Positions 34,850 to 42,994 of a stretch of DNA of 64,000 bases are shown here, piece after piece. This stretch comes from Rhodospirillales bacterium (lineage in GTDB: Bacteria; Pseudomonadota; Alphaproteobacteria; Rhodospirillales; Casp-alpha2). The number at the start of each line of letters is the position of its first letter. Within the stretch, counting starts at the first letter, position 1. The stretch lies in assembly GCA_017644185.1 (NCBI GenBank), contig JAEPMA010000005.1, positions 186,001 through 250,000 of the forward strand. The letters run 5' to 3'. The notes under the pieces were generated by a model, which saw only the letters and a list, made by a program, of their open reading frames with translations, did no database searches and was not told the DNA's origin. A program made the translations under genes and the position numbers.

Positions 34850-35671
34850 TCAGGCGATTCCATGCGAAGCGAAAGTATCCTCCAGCCGCGCCAACAGGGA
34901 TTTGATGCGCTCGTACATTTCAGGTGTGTTGTCCGGGCGCGAGAACTCGTTGCCCGCTTGAAACTCCTTGATGGCGTTTCGGTATGAATAGCCGTCCTCG
35001 GCAAAGATATTGCGCCAGTCGGGATCGCCCGGTTCGGCACGGTGCACGTTGCCATTGTCGTCGATGTGGAAGTTGGCGAATGCGAACTGCATCATGAACT
35101 TGCCGGACATCAAGAACACATCGGACTCGCTCATTCCGTCGGTCGCCTCTTTCCAGGCATCCTTCACTGACTGCGGCGCATTGGGGGGCGGGAACATGAA
35201 TCCCTTACCACCATTTGCGTTGGCGACGAGGCCGTCATTGTTCAAATCCACCTGACCGCTATGCGGCAATATGAAGTTCAAGGCTTCTTCTTGGTTGAGG
35301 TTTGAAACATCGATCTGCGCGCCAGCCGGAAGCGACTGCGCCTCCTTCAACAAGTCGATACCTTCATCACTCAAATTCTTCAAAAAGCCCACCGGGTCGT
35401 CGCGGTTGGCCGGGTCGCCGTAAAACTGTTCGAGGATGCTCTTGTATCCCTCAATCCCATCACTGTTCAGGCCGCGCATCAGCAGCAACCGCATATCGCC
35501 GCCCGCCAGCAGTTGCGTCGAGTTGCTCGGCGGTGGCGCGACGTTAGATTGATCATCTTCAGAGGCAGCCGAAGAATTGGCTGGTGCGGACGAAGTATCC
35601 TCTCCTGGCGTCAAATTCTGTGTGGCGTATGACGGAATGAAGTATCTCGCCTGATCGACGGATAGGGACAT
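34850..35671 (-). CDS. Hypothetical protein with Ca-loop-like motif
   Basis: Not recognised. The product of 273 residues begins MSLSVDQARYFIPSYATQN and has no signal peptide or membrane helix. Residues ~25-60 are a low-complexity Ser/Asn/Pro/Asp-rich stretch. GQVDLNNDGLVANA in the middle resembles a dockerin or EF-hand loop, but the final acidic residue is Asn, and HIDDNGNVH follows later. The ATG at 35671 has GGGAG upstream; a longer frame was rejected. A TTAA-N7-TTAA site lies ~82 bases upstream. That leaves open a cell-cycle or motility link; it is not a function call. Confidence 0.6.
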   Translation of the reverse strand: MSLSVDQARYFIPSYATQNLTPGEDTSSAPANSSAASEDDQSNVAPPPSNSTQLLAGGDMRLLLMRGLNSDGIEGYKSILEQFYGDPANRDDPVGFLKNLSDEGIDLLKEAQSLPAGAQIDVSNLNQEEALNFILPHSGQVDLNNDGLVANANGGKGFMFPPPNAPQSVKDAWKEATDGMSESDVFLMSGKFMMQFAFANFHIDDNGNVHRAEPGDPDWRNIFAEDGYSYRNAIKEFQAGNEFSRPDNTPEMYERIKSLLARLEDTFASHGIA

Positions 35672-35752
35672 GGTCAGTAGGCTCCCGGAGCACTTATCGT
35701 GTTGTTTTCTAGGCTTAATAAGCAAAACCGGTGCCAACACCCTTTTTATTCA

Positions 35753-35767
35753 TTAACAATGACTTAA
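35753..35767 (-). promoter_or_regulatory. Candidate CtrA-binding site
   Basis: TTAA-CAATGAC-TTAA matches the TTAA-N7-TTAA core of CtrA sites in alphaproteobacteria (full consensus adds a C). It lies about 82 bases upstream of the hypothetical gene start. In AT-rich intergenic DNA such a match can be chance. Confidence 0.4.
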
Positions 35768-35805
35768 TGCGAATAGGATGAAATTAAGCTGGGCAAAATG
35801 AACCT

Positions 35806-35828
35806 TTTGCACACGACATGCGTGCAAA
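35806..35828. promoter_or_regulatory. Inverted repeat TTTGCACAC / GCGTGCAAA
   Basis: Two 9-base arms with a single mismatch surround GACAT. It looks like a protein-binding dyad in the 327-base gap between the hypothetical gene and the VOC gene. The nearest divergent gene is the hypothetical protein, 135 bases away. The rest of this gap is a family A repeat. Confidence 0.4.
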
Positions 35829-35863
35829 TTCTGCCGGGTGATTATCGACGAATGGGTAATCCT

Positions 35864-35988
35864 GTTTCCCGGACGGGCGGAAACGACCGATCCAGGACCC
35901 ATGCCAAATCTTGGCGGCGCCGCGGAATAGATCCCGGCTCTTCGCGCTTTCCGCGCTTTCCGCGCTTTCCGCGCTTCGGCCGGGAAAC
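35864..35988. repeat. Family A repeat with internal 9-base tandem repeat
   Basis: GTTTCCCGG and CCGGGAAAC ends and a CAGGACCCATG core mark a family A copy. Positions 35943-35976 hold CGCGCTTTC repeated nearly four times, which is not in the other copies and probably arose by slippage. Confidence 0.75.
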
Positions 35989-35998
35989 GGTTTGAGTT

Positions 35999-36910
35999 TT
36001 ATTTGTAAATCAAAAGCGCCGTGCCGAGGGCGTCTTCCGGCATGATCATCAATGCCGATCCGGTGTCGATAAGCATGATCCCGGAATCAAGAAAATATGA
36101 CTGTGTCTTTTCGAGATCGCCGGAACGGAAGCCGATCGCCGCGGTATAGGGCAACGAGGGCGGCTCAACACCCGGTGCGATGGCACCAAGCCGGGCGCGT
36201 GTCACGAACCTGAGACCGCCGCGATCCGTCACCACCAGTGCTTCGTCGTCATCGACAATGTTCGCGTCCTTGGCAAGAAACGTCGCCATGCGTGTCGCCG
36301 ACGCCGCCGGATCGTCGACGCAGATCACCGCGTCGACCATCGCGACCAGACCATTGTCGCGGGCAAGATACCGATCCTGCCACATCAGGTCCGGTGTGTG
36401 ATGGGTCAGCACCTGAATGCGGCCTTCGGGGATTTCGTCAAACGCCGCGCGGATGACGCTGAACTTCACTTCCTCGTCGGAGCCGTCGGCGGCTTCGACA
36501 TCGCGCCTGAGATGCACCATCGGCTGCAGGCGGAACCCGTCTTTTTCGATCCGCGTGTAGGAGGCGTCGGCATCGGCGTGGGAAAACGCCAGCAGATGAA
36601 CGCCCATATATCTTTTCAGCCGCGCACGCAGGTCGTCGACCACCGGCGCCTCGACGTCGCCCGCTTCACAAAGCAGTTCGATGTATCCGGTCTCCAGCAT
36701 AGCCAGGCGATTGGCGGTGCCCTGCGGAATACGTTCACCCGTTTCGGGGTCTCGGTTACCGTGCACGGAGTAGGGCGTCAGCTTGAAACCCAGCCGCTCC
36801 ATCACCGCGGATGCCGCGTCCATATCCGGCACCATCCACGCCACGTGGTCGAAAAAGACCTCGCCGCCTTCGGGGCTTTGACGGTCATGAAAGGAGTACA
36901 GGTTTTCCAT
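35999..36910 (-). CDS. VOC / glyoxalase-like protein
   Basis: The 303-residue product has two vicinal-oxygen-chelate-type halves. The N-terminal half starts FFDHVAWMVPDMDAASAVMERLGFKL, with the His and later Glu (GYIELLCEAG) typical of metal ligands. The second half begins AMVDAVICVDDPAASATRMATFL, but its His position is Val, so one site may be lost. Members of this family include dioxygenases, isomerases and lyases. It is the third gene of an operon after an AtuA-like and a DUF4387-like gene, 18 bases downstream, which suggests a role in breaking down the same unknown compound. Confidence 0.78.
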   Translation of the reverse strand: MENLYSFHDRQSPEGGEVFFDHVAWMVPDMDAASAVMERLGFKLTPYSVHGNRDPETGERIPQGTANRLAMLETGYIELLCEAGDVEAPVVDDLRARLKRYMGVHLLAFSHADADASYTRIEKDGFRLQPMVHLRRDVEAADGSDEEVKFSVIRAAFDEIPEGRIQVLTHHTPDLMWQDRYLARDNGLVAMVDAVICVDDPAASATRMATFLAKDANIVDDDEALVVTDRGGLRFVTRARLGAIAPGVEPPSLPYTAAIGFRSGDLEKTQSYFLDSGIMLIDTGSALMIMPEDALGTALLIYK

Positions 36911-36928
36911 GAAGCGAGCCTATATCCA

Positions 36929-37240
36929 TCAATCCGGCAAGTCGATCTGCATCAACGGTACGTGTTGCTGCGCCCCGTAGACATCGGTATCGCCGGGTGA
37001 GCCGGACCTTATCCGCCTCGGCACCGTGATCTTGATCGCCTTTGCGACATCGAAGGGAATGATCGCCACCTCGTTATCGGTGACGCCGTATAAGGGTGCG
37101 ATGGTACGCGGCGACAACACGCCTGAATCGCGGACCTTTCGGTAGGTTTCCTCGTCTTCGAACATAACGTCCAGGGTCAACTGCAGCGCGCCCGCGTTCT
37201 TGCCGCGCACCACGCGCGCGATATCCATCAATTTCGCCAT
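36929..37240 (-). CDS. DUF4387-like small protein
   Basis: This product of 103 residues starts MAKLMDIARVVRGKNAGALQLTLDVMFED. It is recognised as like DUF4387, which is commonly found fused to or next to AtuA-like (DUF1446) proteins. The ATG at 37240 follows GAGGAGG, and it overlaps the AtuA-like gene by 13 bases, so translation is coupled. No catalytic motif is obvious. It may be a subunit or specificity factor of the AtuA-like enzyme, judged by the context only. Confidence 0.78.
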   Translation of the reverse strand: MAKLMDIARVVRGKNAGALQLTLDVMFEDEETYRKVRDSGVLSPRTIAPLYGVTDNEVAIIPFDVAKAIKITVPRRIRSGSPGDTDVYGAQQHVPLMQIDLPD

Positions 37241-38616
37241 GAGCGCACCTCCTCGGGTTCGATCCATTCCATGCGAACGCATTCCATCGGGTCGTCGCAC
37301 GACATCAGATGCCAGACGTTGAATTCATACACCGCACCGACGTGCATGTCGGAGGGCGAGAAGGGGATCGCGAGGTTCCCCGAAATACACATCCGGCCCG
37401 GAAAGTCCGTATGGAGGAACGCGTACCTGGATTTCGCCAATACGGCACGACTGATGTCTTCGGTCCGCCCGAGTACGTCGAGCAATAGACCAAGCTCATG
37501 GATCGGTCCGTCGGCCTCAGGTTCCAGTTCGCCCATCACCGCGTTCTTCCCGTAAAGATGCACCGACAGCGTGAAGTCCGCCGGTTCGATCCCAAGTGCG
37601 CCGACGTCTCGTGCGATGCGCGCCCGGCAGGATGTCACGAAGTCATCGATACCGTCGATCAGGATCGGGTCACGGATACCGGCGATGAAGACGGTCCTGA
37701 AACCTACCGGTCGTGCACCTTCGAGTTTCACCGTGTACTGGTCCGCGGGCTCATACCGGCTGCCCGACACCTTGACGACGCGTTCCTCCAATTGCTCGAA
37801 ACTGCAATGGTCGGTGACGAGGGTACCGTCCGGCTCCTTCAATCGATACGGTTCCGGGTTTTCATAAAGCGTATGCGCGGAGACGCGCGTCACCGTGCAT
37901 CGTCTGTCCGGGTGTCCCGGTTCGACCGTGAAATGATCGTCGTAGATCGTGCCGATGACGCAGTCCTGTCCTTCGCGCGGCTCAACCACCTGCGCGCCGC
38001 ATTCAATGATCTTGGCGAGGTGCCAGGCAAGACCCGGGTCGGCGCCCTTCATCAGGGGTAGCGCCGCGAACAACGCGGCATCGGTGCCACGTCCGGCGAT
38101 CACCACGTCCGCACCTTCGTTCAATGCCTGCTGATACCCCTCAGGCCCCATCATCGCGACGACCCGCGATGCGTCGTCGATATCCTTGTCGGTCAGTTCA
38201 CCAATGGGACCGAGCGGCGAAATCTTCCCCGCCGCCAGTTTCTTGTGAAGCAGGTCCTTCGACTGTTCTGTGCGGATCACCGCAACCTTGGGCGCGATGT
38301 CGTTCTCGGCGCAAATCTCACGGAGGATATCGAGCGTCCAGTCGACCTGCGCGTCCGAGCCGCTACCGCCGGCAGAGCCGATCATCACCGGGATGCCGTT
38401 GGCGACACCCGCCGTCACCATCAATTCGAGGTCGCGTTTTGCCGCGGCGCGCGACACGAAGGCGGTACCGCTCCCCAGATAGTGCGGACCCGGGTCCGAA
38501 GATCCGGCGTCGCACGCGATGAGATCGGGTTTCATGGCAACGCCCGCGTTGAAGGCTTCCTCGGTAAAGCCGTAGCCGAGGATGCCCGTGGTCGCCATCA
38601 GTTTGATGGGTGGCAT
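37228..38616 (-). CDS. AtuA-like / DUF1446 acyclic terpene utilisation protein
   Basis: The 462-residue product is related to AtuA of Pseudomonas (acyclic terpene utilisation), a family of unknown reaction. The N-terminus LMATTGILGYGFTEEAFNAG is followed by LIACDAGSSDPGPHYLGSG, VMIGSAGGSGSD and DVVIAGRGTDAALFAALPL, all glycine-rich conserved blocks. The C-terminal part has SVHLYGKNAVMGELEP and HTDFPGR. It is first in an operon with the DUF4387-like and VOC genes. True atu clusters have carboxylase and dehydrogenase genes, not seen here, so a terpene substrate is not implied. Confidence 0.82.
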   Translation of the reverse strand: MPPIKLMATTGILGYGFTEEAFNAGVAMKPDLIACDAGSSDPGPHYLGSGTAFVSRAAAKRDLELMVTAGVANGIPVMIGSAGGSGSDAQVDWTLDILREICAENDIAPKVAVIRTEQSKDLLHKKLAAGKISPLGPIGELTDKDIDDASRVVAMMGPEGYQQALNEGADVVIAGRGTDAALFAALPLMKGADPGLAWHLAKIIECGAQVVEPREGQDCVIGTIYDDHFTVEPGHPDRRCTVTRVSAHTLYENPEPYRLKEPDGTLVTDHCSFEQLEERVVKVSGSRYEPADQYTVKLEGARPVGFRTVFIAGIRDPILIDGIDDFVTSCRARIARDVGALGIEPADFTLSVHLYGKNAVMGELEPEADGPIHELGLLLDVLGRTEDISRAVLAKSRYAFLHTDFPGRMCISGNLAIPFSPSDMHVGAVYEFNVWHLMSCDDPMECVRMEWIEPEEVRSWRN

Positions 38617-38708
38617 GGTTCTTCCCTTGTCATTTTGTTTTCGGCTTGATGCCGATTAAGCCAATCCTGTGGCGGATCGGCATGAATGACAAGAGAAGGC
38701 GGAAATGA

Positions 38709-38981
38709 TCAGTTGGCGCTGAAAAGCCCGCCGAGAGGCTTCACCTTCCAAAGCAGATGTTCCGGCACCAACGCTTCTTCGTCCCTCCCGAGCTCACGGC
38801 ATGTCGCATGTTTGACCGCGCCCGGTGCTTCGCCGCCGTCGGGAAGACGTTGCATGAAGGGTTTCTCAGAGAATTTTTCTATGGCGAAGGTGCAGTAGCT
38901 TTCCTTGGAAAACCACATCCGGAATTCGACGTCGCCGCTTGTCAAAGGCATCGCCAGTACGATGGTCAGTAACCAGCCCAT
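38709..38981 (-). CDS. Small putative exported protein
   Basis: Not recognised. The 90-residue product begins MGWLLTIVLAMPLTSG, which could serve as a short signal or anchor segment, then EFRMWFSKESYCTFAIEKF and a Cys near residue 60. Two Cys in a mature ~75-residue chain could form a disulfide in the periplasm. It stands alone between the AtuA-like operon and the phosphodiesterase. Confidence 0.5.
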   Translation of the reverse strand: MGWLLTIVLAMPLTSGDVEFRMWFSKESYCTFAIEKFSEKPFMQRLPDGGEAPGAVKHATCRELGRDEEALVPEHLLWKVKPLGGLFSAN

Positions 38982-39066
38982 ATCGGTCAGTCCGCTTGTT
39001 TCGTTCGAAACCGGCTAACACGATTCCCGGGAAATCAGTCGTGACAGTTTGGTGACGCGACCGGGT

Positions 39067-39873
39067 CTAATCGGCGGCAGGACGTCCGGCCTCGCGGTCA
39101 TAGGTGAATTCCGCCGCTTCTTCCAAGTATGACACATCGTGCACCAGGACGTTCTCGTCATCGATCAGCACGACGGCGTAGGCCGGCATTTCACGGCTCG
39201 AAGTCAGCGGTGATTCGTCGTCGATGAGGGCCGCCACCTGATGCGCCGTCGCTTTGACGGTCGAAAACGGAATGCCCCGCCACGATCCGTGAAACGCCCG
39301 GTGCATGTGCCCGAAGAAGATATGCCGAAGCTTCCCTGGGTGCGCGCTGATGACGGCGTGAAGCGCATCCGGATTGAGAAGGGGAATCCGGTCCATCCCG
39401 GCGATCCCGGTCCGGGACGGGCCGTGATGCAGGAACAGGAAACTATACTTGGAACTTCCGATTTGATCGTCGAGCCAGTTTAACTGCCGGTCATCCACCG
39501 ATCCCGCATGCGTTCCTTCCGTCAACGTGTCGAGCGCGATGAACGCACCCGCCGAGGTATCGAGACGGAAGCACGCGCGTCCTGCATCGTCTTTCGGTGC
39601 GTTCGGCAATCCGGCGAAATAGGCTTTCGGAACATCATGGTTGCCGATCAACGGATACCACGGCATCGCGAGCCCGGATAAAATCCGGTTTACGCGCTGA
39701 TAGGCGTCCGGTTCACCCCAGTGCGCGATATCGCCGGTGATCATCGCGAGTTCAGCGTCGGCGTGACGCCGGTTAATCGATTCAACGGCGGCCGACAGGC
39801 GCGCCTCAAGATCGATGTCGAATAGCGCGCCGGAGGCCGTCATATGCGGGTCGGTCAGATGGATAAATTTCAT
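39067..39873 (-). CDS. cpdA: Class III cyclic-nucleotide phosphodiesterase-like metallophosphoesterase
   Basis: CpdA-type enzymes hydrolyse 3',5'-cAMP. The 268-residue product has the calcineurin-fold metal sites in order: LTDPHM (Asp8, His10), TGDIAHWG, GNHD near residue 78, FLHHGPSR, and FGHMHRAFHGS. The TGDIAHWG and GNHD blocks match the CpdA/Rv0805 group well. It lies ~8 kb from the cyclase gene. Whether the substrate is cAMP or another phosphodiester is not shown. It is divergent from the following exported-protein genes. Confidence 0.82.
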   Translation of the reverse strand: MKFIHLTDPHMTASGALFDIDLEARLSAAVESINRRHADAELAMITGDIAHWGEPDAYQRVNRILSGLAMPWYPLIGNHDVPKAYFAGLPNAPKDDAGRACFRLDTSAGAFIALDTLTEGTHAGSVDDRQLNWLDDQIGSSKYSFLFLHHGPSRTGIAGMDRIPLLNPDALHAVISAHPGKLRHIFFGHMHRAFHGSWRGIPFSTVKATAHQVAALIDDESPLTSSREMPAYAVVLIDDENVLVHDVSYLEEAAEFTYDREAGRPAAD

Positions 39874-39977
39874 GGGCGGATGTTATCGGAAAATTCGCCG
39901 CCGTCACGCCCTGCCGCAAAAATTTCACACGTTCGGGACTGCTTTCTGGCACTCGCAGGGCGTGCTAAAAACAGATC

Positions 39978-40943
39978 ATGAGATTGCTTTCGACCATCGC
40001 CACAGCCGCTTTTCTGGCGCTCTTCGCACCGACCGGGCATGCCGATCCGGTCGAAGTCGACGTCACGCGCATCCCGCTGATCGACGCGGCACCGGACAAG
40101 ACAGAAGCGGGCCAGTTAAAATTCCGGGGCGGGCTGAACCTGGTCAGCCGCGAACCGCGCTTCGGCGGCTTTTCCGCCCTCGGGCTCAGCGCCGACGGCC
40201 GGCGCATGGTCACCATTTCGGACGCTGCTCAGTCGTTGTCGACCGAACTCACATATGACGAGAAGGGCGACCTTGCCGGCATTTCGAATCCCGACCTGAG
40301 CCCGTTGGCCGATCTTGATGGGACACCAATTCGCGGTAAGCATTTCGCCGATGCGGAAGCCATGAGCCCCGGCGTCGAAGGAGAGATCATCGTCGCCTTC
40401 GAACGGGATCATCGGTTATGGCGATACGATCCGGGCACCACGGTGCCGCGCGTCCTCAAGCCGCCGGCAGAGCTTATGGGGATGCCCGGCAACGACGGGA
40501 TCGAAGCGCTGACACTGTTATACGATGGCCGCCTGCTGGCGATTTCGGAAGGTGATCCTGACGAGCCCGTTCACGTCGCCTGGATTTCCAGCCGTGACGG
40601 GTGGGATGTACTGACCTACGTCTCGGAAAAAGGCTTTCGCCCGACGGGGGCGGCGACCCTTCCGAACGGGGACGTGGTCGTGCTGGAACGGTTCTTCACC
40701 CCACGCCAGGGCGTGCGCATCAAGATCAAGCGCATCGCCGCATCGGATATCGCACCGGGCGCGCAGGTCGAAGGATCGCTGATCGCCAGCCTCGCGCCGC
40801 CCATGAACATCGACAATTTCGAGGGGATCGAGGCTGTCCGTAGCCGGACCGGCGAAACGATGATCTATGTAATCTCGGACGATAACTTCAACAGGAACGA
40901 TCAACGCACGCTTTTGCTGATGTTCGAGCTGACCAAGGATTGA
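39978..40943 (+). CDS. Exported esterase-like-phytase family protein
   Basis: The 321-residue product has a clear signal peptide (MRLLSTIATAAFLALFAPTGHA, cut after Ala) and a beta-propeller-like domain of the 'esterase-like activity of phytase' family (PF13449-like): GGFSALGLSADGRRMVTISD, AEAMSPGVEGEIIVAFE, NDGIEALTLLYDGRLLAISEG and NIDNFEGIEAV. It is probably periplasmic, but the substrate is unknown. The stop overlaps the start of the next gene in TGATG, so it leads a run of exported or membrane proteins. Confidence 0.82.
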   Translation: MRLLSTIATAAFLALFAPTGHADPVEVDVTRIPLIDAAPDKTEAGQLKFRGGLNLVSREPRFGGFSALGLSADGRRMVTISDAAQSLSTELTYDEKGDLAGISNPDLSPLADLDGTPIRGKHFADAEAMSPGVEGEIIVAFERDHRLWRYDPGTTVPRVLKPPAELMGMPGNDGIEALTLLYDGRLLAISEGDPDEPVHVAWISSRDGWDVLTYVSEKGFRPTGAATLPNGDVVVLERFFTPRQGVRIKIKRIAASDIAPGAQVEGSLIASLAPPMNIDNFEGIEAVRSRTGETMIYVISDDNFNRNDQRTLLLMFELTKD

Positions 40944-42145
40944 TGCTTAGCCCCGTAAAAACGCTTTGTCTGTTATCGGTCAGTGCATCCTTGATGCTAC
41001 CATCGGCCGCGTCCGCTGCAGACGACGGGGTTGTCCAGTTCATGCACAAGGGCATGCAGATCGCGGGGAAGCCTGCTCCTCGGGGCAAATATTACGACAT
41101 CGACCTAGCTTCTCCGGCAGAGGGTGCCGATACGGTCAGAAAAGCTGCCGATATCCTGATCGAAAACTCTGTCTACAATGCGAATGCCATCGAAAAGCTG
41201 AAAAAGGCGGGCAACGTCGTCATCGTCTATGACCCGGCGTTTCCGAAAAGGGAACTCACCAAGATCACGATTGCCGCGTTCCTCCCCGATTTCTATCAGG
41301 CGGAGGGACGCACCAAGGATTTCCTGACCATTGTCGGACGGTTCGGGGGCAAGTGGTCGCCCCGCGAGTTGGCACCGGTATTGGCGCACGAACTGACGGG
41401 ACACGGGATGCAGCATCTTCGCGGAAGGTTGGAGCATGTCCGCGAAGTCGATCTGGAGTGCGAAGCCTATCTCTATCAGGAGAAAGCCTATCAGGATCTC
41501 GGCTTCGACAAGGGCACGCGCGAGATGGTGCAGTTCAGAAAGGTGCTGGAAGGGCACTGGTGCGCCGACTTCAAATCGTGGCAACGCAAGAACAAGCGCG
41601 CCGCGCTGAAATCGTGGGATCAGCTGAACCCGGATATCCCGGCGATCCTTGACGATTATCTTGTCTATATCGATGCGCTCCGCGACAGCGGGGTTGCCGG
41701 TATCGCCGTCTCCAAAGCGAAACAGCAACAAGCGAGACAGTCGCGCCAACGTCTTGCGAAACTGTCGGAGAGCACCAACCCCGAAGACCAGTTCCAGTTG
41801 GGATTGATCTATGCGCGCGGCATCGGCACCGACATCAATCCGGGCGCCGCGCGCGGCTGGTTCGAGAAGGCAGCCGAGGCCGGGCATGCGCAGGCGCAGT
41901 ACGAGCTATCGCGGATCTACTGGCAGGGCGACGGCGTGCCCGCAGATAAGGCGATCTCGGCGCAATGGGCGAAATCCGCCGCCAACAACGGCATCGCCGA
42001 GGCCGCTTATTTATACGGTGCCATGCTCATCAACGGCGATGGTGTCGCCCGCAATCCGCGCGAAGGACGAAAATGGCTGGAAAAAGCGGCCGAAGCCGGG
42101 CTGACGCGTGCCAAAGACGCCCTCAAGAAACTGGGAGGGAATTAG
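40943..42145 (+). CDS. Exported protein with HELTGH motif and Sel1 repeats
   Basis: The 400-residue product has a signal peptide (residues ~1-26, ASAADD at the cleavage region). The middle holds LAHELTGHGMQH (His149, Glu150, His154, His158) and DLECEAYLYQEKAY. This looks like a zinc-protease active site but with three residues between Glu and the second His rather than the standard two, so activity is uncertain. The C-terminal ~130 residues are Sel1-type repeats (AQFQLGLIYARGIG-like units) used for protein binding. It overlaps the preceding phytase-like gene and is followed 3 bases later by a retropepsin-like gene. Function unknown. Confidence 0.72.
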   Translation: MLSPVKTLCLLSVSASLMLPSAASAADDGVVQFMHKGMQIAGKPAPRGKYYDIDLASPAEGADTVRKAADILIENSVYNANAIEKLKKAGNVVIVYDPAFPKRELTKITIAAFLPDFYQAEGRTKDFLTIVGRFGGKWSPRELAPVLAHELTGHGMQHLRGRLEHVREVDLECEAYLYQEKAYQDLGFDKGTREMVQFRKVLEGHWCADFKSWQRKNKRAALKSWDQLNPDIPAILDDYLVYIDALRDSGVAGIAVSKAKQQQARQSRQRLAKLSESTNPEDQFQLGLIYARGIGTDINPGAARGWFEKAAEAGHAQAQYELSRIYWQGDGVPADKAISAQWAKSAANNGIAEAAYLYGAMLINGDGVARNPREGRKWLEKAAEAGLTRAKDALKKLGGN

Positions 42146-42148
42146 ACC

Positions 42149-42841
42149 GTGAACACACGTGTGTGGATCCTGCTGATCGGTTGCGCCGGAATCGCGGCCC
42201 TGGTTTGGTTTTTGGCCGATATGTTTCCGGGCTCGCTCGACAGCGATGTCGACCAGGCGAACCTGGTTCGCGCATTCGGGCTGATGGTCCTGATCGGCGC
42301 GGGTTTGATGCTATCGCCGAGACTCAACCTCAAGGGAGCGCTCAAGGCTGGTTTTGTCTGGGTGATGATCGGACTTGTGCTGGTCGTCGGTTACACACTC
42401 AAAGATGATTTCGCGGCCATCGGCTCGCGGCTCATGGGCGCGCTCGTCCCCTCGATGGCGGTCGAGAGCGGGGCAGGGGAAATCACCCTCAACCGAAGAA
42501 ACGATGGGCATTTTCACGTTTCCGCGACGGTCAACGGAGAACGCGTGCAGTTTCTGGTCGATACCGGCGCAAGTGTCGTCACGCTGAGCCGGGACGACGC
42601 CGAGCGCGCGGGACTTCACCCCGACACGCTCTCATATTCTCAGCGCTTCAACACCGCCAACGGCACCGCTTTTGGCGCAGCGGTCCGGATCGACCGGCTC
42701 GAAATCGGCGGCATCACCGTCACCGATGTACGTGCCGCCGTGATGGAACGGAGCCTCGGCACCTCATTGCTGGGTATGAGTTTCCTCGACCGGCTGTCGT
42801 CGTTTTCTATCGAAGGCGACACGCTGACGCTTCGGAAATAA
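42149..42841 (+). CDS. Membrane-anchored retropepsin-like aspartic protease
   Basis: This 230-residue protein of the TIGR02281-type clan AA group has two or three N-terminal hydrophobic helices (residues ~5-25, 40-55 and 68-85), then a protease-like domain from residue ~110 with the single catalytic motif FLVDTGASVVTLS (Asp in DTGA) and LLGMSFLDRLSSF near the C-terminus. Such proteins dimerise like viral proteases; targets are unknown. It starts with GTG or ATG 3 bases after the Sel1 gene, so the three genes from 39978 likely form one transcript. The domain probably faces the periplasm. Confidence 0.85.
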   Translation: MNTRVWILLIGCAGIAALVWFLADMFPGSLDSDVDQANLVRAFGLMVLIGAGLMLSPRLNLKGALKAGFVWVMIGLVLVVGYTLKDDFAAIGSRLMGALVPSMAVESGAGEITLNRRNDGHFHVSATVNGERVQFLVDTGASVVTLSRDDAERAGLHPDTLSYSQRFNTANGTAFGAAVRIDRLEIGGITVTDVRAAVMERSLGTSLLGMSFLDRLSSFSIEGDTLTLRK

Positions 42842-42939
42842 CCCCTCATCCTGTGCTTCTCCCAAACGGGAGAAGGGACTCACGTATAGGCTCCCCTCTC
42901 CCTTGGGAGAGGGTGGCGCGGCACGCGCCGGGTAAGGGG
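42842..42939. repeat. Interspersed repeat, CCCTCTCCC family B
   Basis: It has CCCCTCATCC and GGGTAAGGGG ends with the hairpins CTTCTCCCaaacGGGAGAAG and CCCTCTCCCttGGGAGAGGG. It begins at the retropepsin stop and may act as its transcript end. It has the same plan as the copies at 34705 and 46773. Confidence 0.7.
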
Positions 42940-42994
42940 CCTGTCACAAAAACGTCCTCTTTCAATCGGGCCCCGCAATCGCTACGTTTCAGGT

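Noticed and set aside
35100-35250. EF-hand in the hypothetical protein
   Set aside because: The loop DLNNDGLVANAN lacks the final Glu or Asp; only similarity to a calcium loop was noted.
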